From positions 1,860,001 to 1,924,000 of the forward strand of contig NZ_CP062941.1 in NCBI RefSeq assembly GCF_015101885.1: 64,000 nt of DNA, read 5' to 3'. Origin of the DNA: Massilia litorea. GTDB lineage: Bacteria; Pseudomonadota; Gammaproteobacteria; Burkholderiales; Burkholderiaceae_D. The notes below the pieces were generated by a model. It was not told the origin of the DNA, did no database searches, and worked only from the letters and a program-made list of their open reading frames with translations. Below are positions 1 through 10,485 of the stretch, piece by piece. The translations under genes and the position numbers were made by a program. Position 1 is the first letter of the stretch, and the number at the start of each line of letters is the position of its first letter.

Positions 1-1
1 C

Positions 2-748
2 GACGCCGGCGCCGTGGTGCTCGACTGCCAGCAGGCGAGCCCCGGGCGCATGCGCATTTCGGTGCAGGACACCGGCATGGGCCTGCGCCCCGACCAGGTC
101 GACAGCCTGTTCCAGCCATTCAACCGCCTCGGCCAGGAAGCGGGCGCCCAGGAGGGAACCGGCATCGGCCTGGTGGTCACGCGCCGCCTCGTCGAGCTGA
201 TGAACGGCACCATCGAGGTCACCAGCAGCCCGAATGTCGGCAGCGTGTTTACGATCGAGCTGGGCACCACCGCGCCGCTGGCTTCGCAGGCCAGCGCCCT
301 CGCTGCGGTCGAGGCCGCGCCGGCTGCCGGCGGCGACGGTGTGCCGCAGCTGGTGCTGTATGTCGAGGACAATCCGGCCAACCTGAAACTGGTCGAGGAG
401 ATCGTGCGCTTCCGGCCCGACCTGCGCCTGCTGGCCGCCGGCGACGGCCCGGGCGGCCTGGCGCTGGCGCGCGCGCATCATCCCGACATCATCCTGATGG
501 ACCTGAACCTGCCCGGCATGAGCGGCCTCGAAGTGCTGGCGCAACTCCAGCGCGAGCCGGCGACCAGGGACATTCCGGTGATCGCGCTGACGGCGAACGC
601 GATGACGCGCGACATCGAACGCGGCATGGCGGCCGGCTTCTTCCGCTATCTCACCAAGCCGATCGACATCGACAAGTTCAACGAAGCGATCGACCTCACG
701 CTGGCGCACCTGCGCGCAGGCAGGGCAACAGGAGGAACGGCATCGTGA
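2..748 (+). CDS. Hybrid sensor histidine kinase, C-terminal part (HATPase end plus receiver)
   Basis: The 5' end lies outside the window; the frame is open from base 2. What remains is the end of a GHKL ATPase domain (G boxes QDTGMGL and EGTGIGL, about residues 20-85), a linker, then a CheY-like receiver of about 120 residues. The receiver has the acidic pair (VEDN), the phospho-acceptor Asp in ILMDLNLPGMSG, the Thr in ALTANA and the Lys in YLTKP. It would autophosphorylate on an upstream His and pass phosphate to its own receiver. The stop overlaps the start of the next gene by 4 bp, so the two are translationally coupled and probably partners. The sensory part cannot be judged. Confidence 0.85.
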   Translation, partial: DAGAVVLDCQQASPGRMRISVQDTGMGLRPDQVDSLFQPFNRLGQEAGAQEGTGIGLVVTRRLVELMNGTIEVTSSPNVGSVFTIELGTTAPLASQASALAAVEAAPAAGGDGVPQLVLYVEDNPANLKLVEEIVRFRPDLRLLAAGDGPGGLALARAHHPDIILMDLNLPGMSGLEVLAQLQREPATRDIPVIALTANAMTRDIERGMAAGFFRYLTKPIDIDKFNEAIDLTLAHLRAGRATGGTAS

Positions 749-3309
749 TCACGCCCGCCGAAGTGCGCCGCGCGCGCGTGCTGATCGTCGACGACCAGCC
801 GGTCAATGTGCAGCTGCTGGAATATCTGTTAAAAACCACCGGCTACGAGAACGTCCACAGCACCAGCGACCCGCGCCAGGTGGTGTCGCTGCACCTGAAA
901 TACCGCTTCGACCTGATCATCCTGGATTTGCACATGCCGCACATGGACGGCTTCCAGGTGATGGAGGCGTTAAAACCGCTGGAAAGCGAATCCTGGCTGC
1001 CGGTGCTGGTGGTGACGGCCGAACCGGACAAGAAGCTGGCGGCGCTGGAAGCCGGCGCGCGCGACTTCATCGGCAAACCGCTCGACACGGTCGAGGTGAT
1101 GACGCGCATCCGCAACCTGCTGGAAGTGCGCCTGATGCACCGCGAGTCGCGCGAATACGGCGCGCGCCTGGAGCGAACGGTGCGCGAGCGGACCGCGGCG
1201 CTGGGGCGCTTTCGCAGCGCGATGGACGCCACTACCGACGGCATCTTCCTGATCGACGCGGCCAGCCTGGCGCTGGTCGACGTCAGCGACGGCGCCTGCC
1301 GCATGCTCGGCTTCTCGCGTGAGGCGCTGCTGCGCATCGACCCGGTGGCGCTGGGACTGACCACCAGGGCCCAGCTCGAGCGCCACCTGGCCACCAACGG
1401 CGCGGCGCACGAGACCGACATCAACGAGACCGAACTGCTGCGCGCCGGCGGAGAAGGCGCGGTGCCGGTCGAGATCAGCTGGCAGTGGCAGGAGGCCGGT
1501 TCGAGCAAGCTGCTGATCGCGGTGGCGCGCGACATCAGCGAGCGCCTCCAGGCGCAGCAGCGCCTGAAGCACCTGGCCAGCTTCGACGGCCTCACCGGCC
1601 TGCCCAACCGCACCCTGTTCTTCCAGAACCTGCGCGAAGCGATCGAGCTGGCGCAGGATAAGGCCTGGCGCGTGGCGGTGCTGTTCATCACGCTCGACCG
1701 TTTTAAGATCGTCAACGATTCACTGGGTCCGGCGCTGGGCGATGAGCTGCTGCGCCAGTTCAGCGACCGCCTGGTGCGCGTGCGCGAACAGCGTGGCGCG
1801 GTCGGGCGCCTCGGCGGCGACGAGTTCGCCGTCATCCTCAGCATGACGCGCGAGCAGCAGGGAGAGGCGGCGCACGTCGCCAACGAAATCCGCGAATCGC
1901 TGCGCGCGCCCTTCGACCTGAACGGCCAGCATGCCGTGCTCACCGCCAGCATCGGCATCGCCATGTATCCGGATGACGCGGTCGAGCCGGAGACCCTGGT
2001 GAAATATGCCGATACGGCGATGGTGCGCGCCAAGGAAGCGGGGCGCGACGGCTACCGCTTCTTCACGGCCGGGATGAATGTGCAGGTCCTGGCCCGGCTC
2101 GACCTCGAGCTGGCGCTGCGCAGCGCGCTCGAGGGAGAACAGTTCGTGCTGCATTACCAGCCGAAGCTGGAGCTCAGTACGGGGCGCGTGTGCGGGGTCG
2201 AGGCGCTGCTGCGCTGGCACCGGCCCGGCCACGGCCTGGTGTATCCGGCCGAATTCGTGCCGGTGCTGGAAGAAACCGGGATGGTGGTGCGCATCGGCGA
2301 GTGGATCATCGACGAGGCCTGCCGCCAGATCGCCGAGTGGCAGGAGGAGGGCGTGCGCGAGCTGCGCGTGGCAGTCAACGTATCGAGCCGCCAGTTCGTC
2401 GAGGGAGACCTGGAGGGCGTGGTGCGCGCGGCGCTCGAACGCCACGGCATCGAGCCCGGACTGCTGGAGCTCGAGCTGACCGAAAGCGCGCTGATGACGA
2501 ATGCCGAGCGCACCATCGAGGTGCTGGAACGATTGAAGGCGCTGGGCATCCGGATCGCGATCGACGACTTCGGCACCGGCTACTCGAGCCTGGCCTATCT
2601 GAAACGCTTCCCGATCGATAAACTGAAAATCGATATCGCGTTCGTGCGCGACATCGTCACCAATCCTGACGACGCCGCGATTGCGCTGGCCATCATCAGC
2701 ATGGCGCACAGCCTGCACATGCAGGTGATCGCCGAGGGTGTCGAGACGCGCGCCCAGATGGCCTACCTGCGGCGCCACCGCTGCGACGAGATCCAAGGTT
2801 TTCATTTTTCGCGCGCGCTGCCGGCCGCCCAGCTGGCCCAACTGGTGCGCAAGAACCGCGAGACGCCGGACCGGCCCACCGCCGACGACAGCAACGTCCA
2901 GACCATCCTGGTGGTCGACGACGACGTCGATACGCTCACCGCGCTGCACCGCCTGTTCCGCCGCGATAACTACCGGGTGCTGACGGCGTCGACGCCGACC
3001 GAGGCCTTCGAGCTGCTGGCGCTGTACCGGGTGCAGGTCGTGATGTGCGACCAGCGCATGCCGGTCATGAGCGGCACCGAGTTCCTGAGCAAGGTAAAGG
3101 AGATGTATCCGGACACGATGCGGATCATCCTGTCCGGTTACACGGGCATCAACACCGTGCTCGAATCGATCAACCGCGGGTCGATCTACAAGTTTTATAC
3201 GAAGCCGTGGAACGATGCGGAGTTGCGCGATAACGTGCGGCTAGCGTTCCGGCATTACTGGATGGAACACGGGCCCTACGATGACCGCAAGGTGCCCAGG
3301 ACGGGGTGA
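745..3309 (+). CDS. Response regulator with REC-PAS-GGDEF-EAL-REC architecture
   Basis: An 854-residue cytoplasmic c-di-GMP protein with a GTG start overlapping the upstream kinase gene. Domain order: receiver (about 10-125, acceptor Asp61 in ILDLHMP), coiled linker, PAS (155-270), GGDEF (275-440, intact GGDEF motif in RLGGDEFAVIL), EAL (455-700, with VEALLRW and DDFGTGYSSL), and a second receiver (715-835, Asp in VVMCDQRMPVMSG). No RxxD inhibitory site is seen five residues before GGDEF. Both enzyme motifs look intact, so the protein could make or break c-di-GMP; in such composites one activity usually dominates, and sequence alone does not say which. Two receivers bracketing the output is unusual. 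Coupling to the upstream hybrid kinase suggests that kinase is its phosphodonor. Confidence 0.92.
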   Translation: MITPAEVRRARVLIVDDQPVNVQLLEYLLKTTGYENVHSTSDPRQVVSLHLKYRFDLIILDLHMPHMDGFQVMEALKPLESESWLPVLVVTAEPDKKLAALEAGARDFIGKPLDTVEVMTRIRNLLEVRLMHRESREYGARLERTVRERTAALGRFRSAMDATTDGIFLIDAASLALVDVSDGACRMLGFSREALLRIDPVALGLTTRAQLERHLATNGAAHETDINETELLRAGGEGAVPVEISWQWQEAGSSKLLIAVARDISERLQAQQRLKHLASFDGLTGLPNRTLFFQNLREAIELAQDKAWRVAVLFITLDRFKIVNDSLGPALGDELLRQFSDRLVRVREQRGAVGRLGGDEFAVILSMTREQQGEAAHVANEIRESLRAPFDLNGQHAVLTASIGIAMYPDDAVEPETLVKYADTAMVRAKEAGRDGYRFFTAGMNVQVLARLDLELALRSALEGEQFVLHYQPKLELSTGRVCGVEALLRWHRPGHGLVYPAEFVPVLEETGMVVRIGEWIIDEACRQIAEWQEEGVRELRVAVNVSSRQFVEGDLEGVVRAALERHGIEPGLLELELTESALMTNAERTIEVLERLKALGIRIAIDDFGTGYSSLAYLKRFPIDKLKIDIAFVRDIVTNPDDAAIALAIISMAHSLHMQVIAEGVETRAQMAYLRRHRCDEIQGFHFSRALPAAQLAQLVRKNRETPDRPTADDSNVQTILVVDDDVDTLTALHRLFRRDNYRVLTASTPTEAFELLALYRVQVVMCDQRMPVMSGTEFLSKVKEMYPDTMRIILSGYTGINTVLESINRGSIYKFYTKPWNDAELRDNVRLAFRHYWMEHGPYDDRKVPRTG

Positions 3310-3347
3310 GCGGCGTCAGCACGCGGCGCATGCGGTACGAGGCCGGA

Positions 3348-4316
3348 TCATTGCCCGCTGAAGTGATCCCACCCCTGCACATCCATCTCCAGCGATTTAC
3401 CGGCCGCGTCCACCAATCGTAAACCCGGCTGGGCATCGATGGTGCCGACGCGCGTCACCGGCGTACCGGCGGCCGCCGCCGTCGCGATCACGGCCTCGCG
3501 CTGGCTGGCCGGGGCTGTAAAACATAGTTCGTAATCGTCGCCGCCGGCCAGCGTAAACCGGCGCCGCAGCGCCAGCGACTGCCCGGCCAGCGCCGGTCCG
3601 GCGGGCAGTGCGTCGACATCGAGCGTGGCGCCGACCCGCGACGCTTCGAGGATGTGCCCGAGGTCGCCAATCAATCCGTCGGAAATGTCGAGCGCCGCGT
3701 GCGCGATCGGTACCACCGCCAGCGCGCGCCCGAGCTCGATGCGCGGCGTCGGCTGGTGCATGCGCAGGGCGGCGTGGGCCAGGGCCTCGCCATCGAGCGC
3801 GATTTCCTTCCAGTAGCCGGCCAGCGCCAGGCGCGCGTCGCCCAGGGTGCCCGAGATCCAGATGTCGTGCCCGGCGCGCGCGGCGTCGCGGCGCAGCGCG
3901 TGGCCGGGGGCGATTTCGCCGAACACGGTGATGCAGATCGCCAGCGGGCCGCGTGTGGTATCGCCGCCGATCAGTTCGCAGTCGTGCTGGTCGGCCAGCG
4001 CGAACATCCCGCTCGAGAAGGCTTCGAGCCATTCGGGATCTGCGCCGGGCAGCGACAGGGCAAGGGTAAAGCCGACGGGCTTCGCGCCCATCGCCGCCAG
4101 GTCGGACAGGTTCACGGCCAGGCATTTATGGCCGAGCATGCGCGGGTCGGCGCCGGCAAAGAAATGGCGGCCTTCGATCAGGAGGTCGGTCGAGACCGCA
4201 GTCTGCATGCCGGGCGTCGGGGCCAGCAGGGCGCAGTCGTCGCCGATGCCGAGGACGGCGTGGCCACTACGGGCGCGGCGGAAGTAACGTTTGATGAGGT
4301 CGAATTCGGAGAGCAT
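3348..4316 (-). CDS. thiL: Thiamine-monophosphate kinase
   Basis: ThiL phosphorylates thiamine monophosphate to the cofactor thiamine diphosphate, the last step of thiamine synthesis, using ATP in the cytoplasm. The 322-residue product has the family N-terminus (SEFDLIKRYF, then GIGDDCALL, the metal/ATP-binding Asp pair), the GGDTTRG motif and ISDGLIGDLGH, and ends in the usual PurM-like C-terminal domain (GGDDYELCF). The ATG at 4316 was chosen because homology starts at MLSEFDLIKR; the open frame continues upstream only through the hairpin repeat. The gene stands alone and is divergent from maeB. Confidence 0.93.
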   Translation of the reverse strand: MLSEFDLIKRYFRRARSGHAVLGIGDDCALLAPTPGMQTAVSTDLLIEGRHFFAGADPRMLGHKCLAVNLSDLAAMGAKPVGFTLALSLPGADPEWLEAFSSGMFALADQHDCELIGGDTTRGPLAICITVFGEIAPGHALRRDAARAGHDIWISGTLGDARLALAGYWKEIALDGEALAHAALRMHQPTPRIELGRALAVVPIAHAALDISDGLIGDLGHILEASRVGATLDVDALPAGPALAGQSLALRRRFTLAGGDDYELCFTAPASQREAVIATAAAAGTPVTRVGTIDAQPGLRLVDAAGKSLEMDVQGWDHFSGQ

Positions 4317-4377
4317 GGGGGCAATTCTACCGCCCGCAGGCAGCACGGGGCGTGCAAGCCCGCTACCCCAAGCGAAG

Positions 4378-4513
4378 CGTAGCCTGGGCTCCCGAGCCCA
4401 GGACTTGGTGCAAGCATCATGTTTGCTTATGATGCACCCCCTTGTCGTAGCCTGGGCTCCCGAGCCCAGGACTCGATGCACGCATCATGTTTGCTTATGA
4501 TGCACCCCCCTTG
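4378..4513. repeat. Tandem pair of a 68-bp double-hairpin repeat
   Basis: Two copies of a 68-bp unit (4378-4445 and 4446-4513) lie head to tail and differ at only a few positions. Each unit holds two perfect hairpins: CCTGGGCT/AGCCCAGG with a 4-base loop, and GCATCAT/ATGATGC with an 8-base loop, followed by a C-rich run. They lie between the divergent thiL and maeB starts and code for nothing credible. They look like REP/BIME-type intergenic palindromes. No transposase is nearby. Confidence 0.85.
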
Positions 4514-4586
4514 CATTAGCAAAACTTGTAGAATCACCAACGTGGAAAATACGTAGCCAATTGATAGCCGAATGAAAGAGTCAGTC

Positions 4587-4595
4587 TGATAAAAT
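4587..4595 (+). promoter_or_regulatory. Possible extended -10 promoter of maeB
   Basis: The sequence TGATAAAAT matches an extended -10 element (TGn followed by TAAAAT) 37 bases before the maeB start. No good -35 hexamer is seen at normal spacing. An AGGAAGG ribosome site follows just before the ATG. The rest of 4317-4632 holds the tandem repeat and no gene. Confidence 0.35.
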
Positions 4596-4632
4596 TGGAG
4601 GTTCCCCTCTAAGTTCAGGAAGGCTGCATAGC

Positions 4633-6945
4633 ATGGATTCGTCATCGGACAAAAAAGAAGAACTGCGCCAACAACTGCGGGCTGCAGCGCTCGAATACCA
4701 CCAGTTCCCCCGTCCGGGCAAGATCTCGGTGACCCCGATCAAGGGCCTGCTGAACCAGCGCGACCTGGCCCTGGCCTATTCGCCGGGCGTGGCGGCGCCT
4801 TGCGAAGAGATCGTCAAGGACCCGCTGGCGTCGTACAAATACACGTCGCGCGGCAACCTGGTGGCCGTGATCTCGAACGGCACCGCCGTGCTCGGCCTGG
4901 GTAACATCGGCCCGCTGGCTTCCAAGCCGGTGATGGAAGGCAAGGGCGTTCTGTTCAAGAAGTTTGCCGCGATCGACGTCTTCGACATCGAGATCGCCGA
5001 GAACGATCCCGACAAGCTGGTCGACATCATCGCTTCGCTCGAGCCGACCTTCGGGGGCGTGAACCTGGAAGACATCAAGGCGCCCGAGTGCTTCTACATC
5101 GAGCGCAAACTGCGCGAGCGGATGAAGATCCCGGTCTTCCATGACGACCAGCACGGCACCGCGATCATCGTCGGCGCCGCCATCCTGAACGGCCTGAAGG
5201 TCGTCAACAAGGACATCAAGAACTGCAAGCTGGTCGTCTCCGGCGCCGGCGCCGCGGCCCTGGCCTGCCTCGACCTGATCGTCGACCTCGGCTTCCCGAT
5301 CGAAAACATTTTTGTCACCGACCTGGCCGGCGTCGTCTACAAGGGCCGCGTCGAGCTGATGGACCCGGACAAGGAGCGCTTCGCGCAGGATACCGCGCAC
5401 CGCACCCTGACCGACATCATGCCCGACGCCGACATCTTCCTCGGCCTGTCGGCCGGCGGCGTCCTGAAGCCGGAAATGGTCGCGAAGATGGCGCCGAACC
5501 CGATCATCCTGGCGCTGGCCAACCCGAATCCGGAGATCCTGCCGGAAGACGCAAAGGCCGTGCGCAGCGATGTGATCATCGCCACCGGCCGTTCGGACTA
5601 CCCGAACCAGGTCAACAACGTCCTGTGCTTCCCGTACATCTTCCGCGGCGCCCTCGATTGCGGCGCGACGACGATCACGCGCGAAATGGAAATCGCGGTC
5701 GTGCACGCGATCGCCGACCTGGCGCATGCCGAGCAGTCGGACGTGGTCGCCTCGACCTACGGCATCAACAACCTGTCCTTCGGCCCGGAATACCTGATCC
5801 CGATGCCGTTCGACCCGCGTTTGCTGACCCATATCGCGCCGGCGGTGGCCAAGGCCGCGATGGACGGCGGCGTCGCTGCCCGCCCGATCGCCGACCTGGC
5901 CGCCTACGCCGAAAGCCTGCAGCAGATCGTGTACCGCAGCGGCTCGTTCATGAAGCCGCTGTTCCAGGTCGCCAAGAGCGCCCCGCTCGAGCTCAAGCGC
6001 ATCGTCTACGCCGAAGGCGAGGACGAGCGCGTGCTGCGAGCGGTGCAGGTGGTGGTCGACGAGCGGCTGGCGCGCCCGATCCTGGTCGGCCGCCCGGCCG
6101 TGCTCGAGCAGCGCATCCAGAAGTTCGGCCTGCGCCTGAAGCTGGGCGAGCATTTCGACGTCATCAACCCCGACTTCGACGAGCGTTACCGCGACTACTG
6201 GCAGACTTACCACCAGATGGTGATGCGCAAGGGTGTGACCGCGGACATGGCCAAGCTGGCGATGCGCCGCCGCCATACGCTGATCGGCGCGATGATGATC
6301 CACAAGGGCGACGCCGACGGCATGATCTGCGGCACCTACGGCACCACCTGGACCCACCTCGACTTCATCGAGAAGGTGCTGGGCAAGCGCGCCGGCGCCA
6401 AGGTCTACGCGGCGATGAACTTCGTCATCACCGAAGAGCGCCAGCTGGCGATGGTCGACACCCACGTCAACGAGAACCCGACGGCGGAAGAGCTGGCCGA
6501 GATCACGATCATGGCGGCCGAGGAACTCGAGCGCTTCGGCATCACCCCGCGCGTGGCGCTGCTGTCGCATTCGAATTTCGGCACCTCGGACAGCGAGCCG
6601 GCGAAGAAGATGCGCACCGCGCTGGCGCTGGTGCAGCAGAAGGCGCCGAACCTGGAAGTCGACGGCGAGATGCACGGCGACGTGGCGCTCGATGCGAAGC
6701 TGCGTGCGAAGCTGATGCCGCAATCGACGCTCAAGGGCGACGCCAACCTGGTGGTCATGCCGGACATCGATTCGGCCAACATCGCCTACAACCTGCTCAA
6801 GACGGCGGCCGGCAACGGCATCGCGGTCGGCCCGGTCCTGCTCGGCTGCGCCAAACCGGTGCACATCCTGACCCCGTCGGCCACGGTGCGCCGCATCGTC
6901 AACATGACGGCGCTGTGCGTCGTCGATGCCGTGTCGAATCGCTGA
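4633..6945 (+). CDS. maeB: NADP-dependent malic enzyme fused to a phosphotransacetylase-like domain
   Basis: MaeB decarboxylates malate to pyruvate with reduction of NADP, feeding pyruvate and NADPH from the TCA cycle. The 770 residues fit the long MaeB class: malic N-terminal domain (about 20-150, with [14 protein letters not shown] and the metal-binding HDDQHGTAI region), NAD(P)-binding domain (165-400, GAGAAALAC dinucleotide motif) and a C-terminal phosphate acetyl/butyryltransferase-like domain (430-760). In characterised MaeB proteins the C-terminal domain is regulatory (acetyl-CoA sensing) rather than catalytic. An AGGAAGG site precedes the ATG. The gene is monocistronic, with two hairpins after its stop. 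Confidence 0.95.
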   Translation: MDSSSDKKEELRQQLRAAALEYHQFPRPGKISVTPIKGLLNQRDLALAYSPGVAAPCEEIVKDPLASYKYTSRGNLVAVISNGTAVLGLGNIGPLASKPVMEGKGVLFKKFAAIDVFDIEIAENDPDKLVDIIASLEPTFGGVNLEDIKAPECFYIERKLRERMKIPVFHDDQHGTAIIVGAAILNGLKVVNKDIKNCKLVVSGAGAAALACLDLIVDLGFPIENIFVTDLAGVVYKGRVELMDPDKERFAQDTAHRTLTDIMPDADIFLGLSAGGVLKPEMVAKMAPNPIILALANPNPEILPEDAKAVRSDVIIATGRSDYPNQVNNVLCFPYIFRGALDCGATTITREMEIAVVHAIADLAHAEQSDVVASTYGINNLSFGPEYLIPMPFDPRLLTHIAPAVAKAAMDGGVAARPIADLAAYAESLQQIVYRSGSFMKPLFQVAKSAPLELKRIVYAEGEDERVLRAVQVVVDERLARPILVGRPAVLEQRIQKFGLRLKLGEHFDVINPDFDERYRDYWQTYHQMVMRKGVTADMAKLAMRRRHTLIGAMMIHKGDADGMICGTYGTTWTHLDFIEKVLGKRAGAKVYAAMNFVITEERQLAMVDTHVNENPTAEELAEITIMAAEELERFGITPRVALLSHSNFGTSDSEPAKKMRTALALVQQKAPNLEVDGEMHGDVALDAKLRAKLMPQSTLKGDANLVVMPDIDSANIAYNLLKTAAGNGIAVGPVLLGCAKPVHILTPSATVRRIVNMTALCVVDAVSNR

Positions 6946-6957
6946 CCAGCCTGGACG

Positions 6958-6986
6958 ATCCGGGCTGATAAAAGTTCAGCCCGGAT
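6958..6986 (+). terminator. Hairpin after maeB (first)
   Basis: An 11-bp perfect stem (ATCCGGGCTGA/TCAGCCCGGAT) with a 7-base loop starts 13 bases after the maeB stop. It is followed by TTAACAATT rather than a full T-run, so it may be an imperfect terminator or an RNA-stabilising 3' hairpin. Confidence 0.6.
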
Positions 6987-7017
6987 TTAACAATTCGCTC
7001 ATCCATTGAGTGGACTC

Positions 7018-7045
7018 ACAGGCGAGCGTGCTCGCCTGTTTTTTT
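7018..7045 (+). terminator. Intrinsic terminator downstream of maeB
   Basis: The inverted repeat ACAGGCGAGC/GCTCGCCTGT is followed directly by a run of T. This is a standard Rho-independent terminator and the second hairpin after maeB. Confidence 0.85.
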
Positions 7046-7146
7046 GGGCAGCGACACGTAACAATCCGTAAGCGCTCCCCAGACAAATAGCATTTCGATC
7101 AATAATGCCGGCCATGGGCGCCTGTTGTTATGGCGCCCCTGCATCC

Positions 7147-7173
7147 GTAACAGGCAAAGTCCTCTGTTACAAT
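7147..7173 (+). promoter_or_regulatory. Promoter-like region of gmd with overlapping dyad
   Basis: A perfect 7-bp inverted repeat (GTAACAG, 10-base gap, CTGTTAC) runs into a TACAAT -10-like hexamer at 7168-7173. A protein bound to the dyad would cover the -10 region, so the site reads as a candidate operator. No clear -35 is seen. A further 7-bp hairpin (GGGCGCC/GGCGCCC) lies at 7116-7138. Confidence 0.4.
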
Positions 7174-7194
7174 ATGGGGTTGTCAGAAAAGTAG

Positions 7195-8277
<1,083 letters not shown>

Positions 8278-8278
8278 C

Positions 8279-9229
8279 ATGAGCACCGTGCGCGATCCGC
8301 AGCCTGAGGCAGGCCCGCGCGAAGGCGAGGGCAAGCGTGCCCTGATCACCGGCCTGCGCGGCTTTACCGGCTATTATGTGGCACGCGAACTGGCGGCCGC
8401 CGGCTACCGTGTGTTCGGCACGGTCATGCCGGGCAACGATCTCGGCACCGACGTGCTGGCGGTCGACTTGTGCGACCGCGCGGCGGTCGGCGCCATGGTC
8501 GAGCAGGTACAACCGGACGTGGTCGTGCACCTGGCCGGGATCGCCTTTGTCGCCCACAGCGACGTCGAGCAGATCTACCGCGTCAACCTGGTCGGCACCC
8601 GCAACCTGCTCGAAGCGCTGGCGGCGCTGCGCCACAAGCCGTCGAGCGTGCTGCTGGCGTCCTCGGCCAACATCTACGGCAATGCCAGCGTGCCCGTCAT
8701 CACCGAAGACGTCGCCGCGGCGCCGGCCAACGATTACGCTGTCAGCAAGCTGGCCATGGAATACATGGCGCGCCTGTGGATGGACAAGTTGCCTATCGTC
8801 ATCGTGCGGCCCTTCAATTACACTGGCCAGGGGCAGGGCGACAACTTCCTGTTGCCGAAGATCGTCTCGCATTTCCGGCGCAAGGAAGCGCGCATAGAAC
8901 TGGGCAACCTGGCCATTGCGCGCGATTTTTCCGACGTGCGCATGGTGGCGCGCAGCTACCGTAAATTGTTGGCCGCCGCGCCGGCGGGCGAGGCATTCAA
9001 TGTGTGTTCCGGCCGCAGCCACTCGCTGGGCGAGGTAATCGATCTCGTTTCCGACATCGCGGGCTACCGCATCGAGGTGCAAGTCAATCCCGCCTTTGTG
9101 CGCGTCAACGACGTCCTGACTCTGTCGGGGAGCAATGAAAAGCTGGCCGCCGTCATCGGGCCGCTCGAACCACCGCCGTTGGTGGACACCTTGCGCTGGA
9201 TGGTCGAGGGCGTGCCCTCGACAGGCTGA
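8279..9229 (+). CDS. rmd: GDP-4-keto-6-deoxy-D-mannose reductase-like NAD-dependent epimerase/dehydratase
   Basis: A 316-residue extended SDR protein beginning one base after gmd. A loose N-terminal 18 residues precede the Rossmann motif (ALITGLRGFTGYYVA); catalytic SSANIYG and YAVSK (YxxxK) follow. The position after gmd and the size fit Rmd, which reduces the Gmd product to GDP-D-rhamnose. Other SDR sugar enzymes, such as a GDP-6-deoxy-talose-forming reductase, share these motifs, so the exact product sugar is inferred from context. It is cytoplasmic and probably supplies the glycosyltransferase encoded next. Confidence 0.75.
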   Translation: MSTVRDPQPEAGPREGEGKRALITGLRGFTGYYVARELAAAGYRVFGTVMPGNDLGTDVLAVDLCDRAAVGAMVEQVQPDVVVHLAGIAFVAHSDVEQIYRVNLVGTRNLLEALAALRHKPSSVLLASSANIYGNASVPVITEDVAAAPANDYAVSKLAMEYMARLWMDKLPIVIVRPFNYTGQGQGDNFLLPKIVSHFRRKEARIELGNLAIARDFSDVRMVARSYRKLLAAAPAGEAFNVCSGRSHSLGEVIDLVSDIAGYRIEVQVNPAFVRVNDVLTLSGSNEKLAAVIGPLEPPPLVDTLRWMVEGVPSTG

Positions 9230-9312
9230 CCATAAACCGGCCGGCGTCAGGGAAAGCGCCGGGTCCGGTCTGCGCACCCCGACGCCGGGCCCGTCCTTTT
9301 TCGATCGTATCT

Positions 9313-10485
9313 ATGCGCGTCCTTCATTTCTACAAGACCTACTACCCCGACAGCGTCGGCGGTATCGAGCAGGTCATCCGCCAGCTGTGCGTCGGCACCG
9401 GCCGCCTCGGCGTGACCAACACGGTGCTGTCGCTGTCGCGCGAGCAGAACCTGGTGCCGATCGCCTTCGAGGGGCACACCGTGCACCGCGTGCCGCTCGA
9501 CTTCGAGCTCGCTTCGAATGCCTGCTCGGTGGCTTCCCTCGGCGCGCTGGCGCGCCTGGCGCGCGAAGCCGATGTCGTGCACTACCACTTCCCGTGGCCC
9601 TTCATGGACCTGGCCCACTTCCTGGCGCGCGTGAAGAAGCCGACCGTGGTCAGCTACCACTCCGACATCGTGCGCCAGAAGAAGCTGCTGCGCCTGTACC
9701 AGCCCCTGAAACAGCGCTTCCTGCGCAGTGTCGACGCGATCGTCGCCGCCTCGCCCGACTACATGGAATCGTCGCCGGTGCTGGGGCGCTACCGCGACAA
9801 GACCCGTGTCATCACCTACGGCCTGGACCGGGACACCTACCCGCAGCCAGATCCGCAGCGCCTGGCCCGGTGGCGCGAGCGCTTCGGTCCGAAGTTCTTC
9901 CTGTTCGTCGGCGTGCTGCGCTATTACAAGGGCCTGCACGTGCTGCTCGAGGCGGTGGCCGGGACGAACTATCCGGTGGTGATCGTCGGCGCCGGGCCCG
10001 AGGAAGCACGCCTGAAAGCCCAGGCACTGAGCCTTGGCCTGAACAATGTGACCTTCGTGGGCGCCGTCGACGAGGAAGACAAGGTGGCCTTGCTGACCCT
10101 GTGCTATGCGCTGGCCTTCCCCTCGCACCTGCGCTCGGAAGCCTTCGGCATCTCGCTGCTGGAAGGGGCGATGTACGGCAAGCCGATGATCTCGTGCGAC
10201 ATCGGCAGCGGCACCACCTATATCAACATCGACGGCGAGACGGGCCTGGTGACGCCGCCGGCCGACGCGCCGGCACTGCGCGCGGCCATGCGCACGCTGT
10301 GGGACAACCCGGATATGGCGCGCGAGATGGGCGCCCGTGCCGGCGAACGTTTCCAGAAAGTGTTCACGGCCGAGCAGATGGCGACCAGCTACGCGGCGCT
10401 GTACCGCGAAGTGGTGGCCCGCCGTGCCGCCACGCCCGGGATGGTGACGCCGGGCGTCGCGCCCGGCGCCAAGACGGCGGATTAA
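9313..10485 (+). CDS. Glycosyltransferase family 4 protein
   Basis: A 390-residue GT-B enzyme. The N-terminal acceptor domain starts MRVLHFYKTYYPDSVGG, with the glycine-rich loop typical of GT4. The C-terminal nucleotide-sugar domain has FLFVGVLRYYKGL and the EX7E motif in SEAFGISLLEG. Placed directly after gmd and the rmd-like gene, it probably transfers the GDP-linked deoxyhexose to a lipid-linked or surface glycan; donor and acceptor are not determined. The 83-base gap before it holds an 8-bp inverted repeat (CCGGCGTC at 9241, GACGCCGG at 9281) but no obvious promoter. Its stop overlaps the convergent HD-GYP gene by 4 bp. Confidence 0.85.
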   Translation: MRVLHFYKTYYPDSVGGIEQVIRQLCVGTGRLGVTNTVLSLSREQNLVPIAFEGHTVHRVPLDFELASNACSVASLGALARLAREADVVHYHFPWPFMDLAHFLARVKKPTVVSYHSDIVRQKKLLRLYQPLKQRFLRSVDAIVAASPDYMESSPVLGRYRDKTRVITYGLDRDTYPQPDPQRLARWRERFGPKFFLFVGVLRYYKGLHVLLEAVAGTNYPVVIVGAGPEEARLKAQALSLGLNNVTFVGAVDEEDKVALLTLCYALAFPSHLRSEAFGISLLEGAMYGKPMISCDIGSGTTYINIDGETGLVTPPADAPALRAAMRTLWDNPDMAREMGARAGERFQKVFTAEQMATSYAALYREVVARRAATPGMVTPGVAPGAKTAD

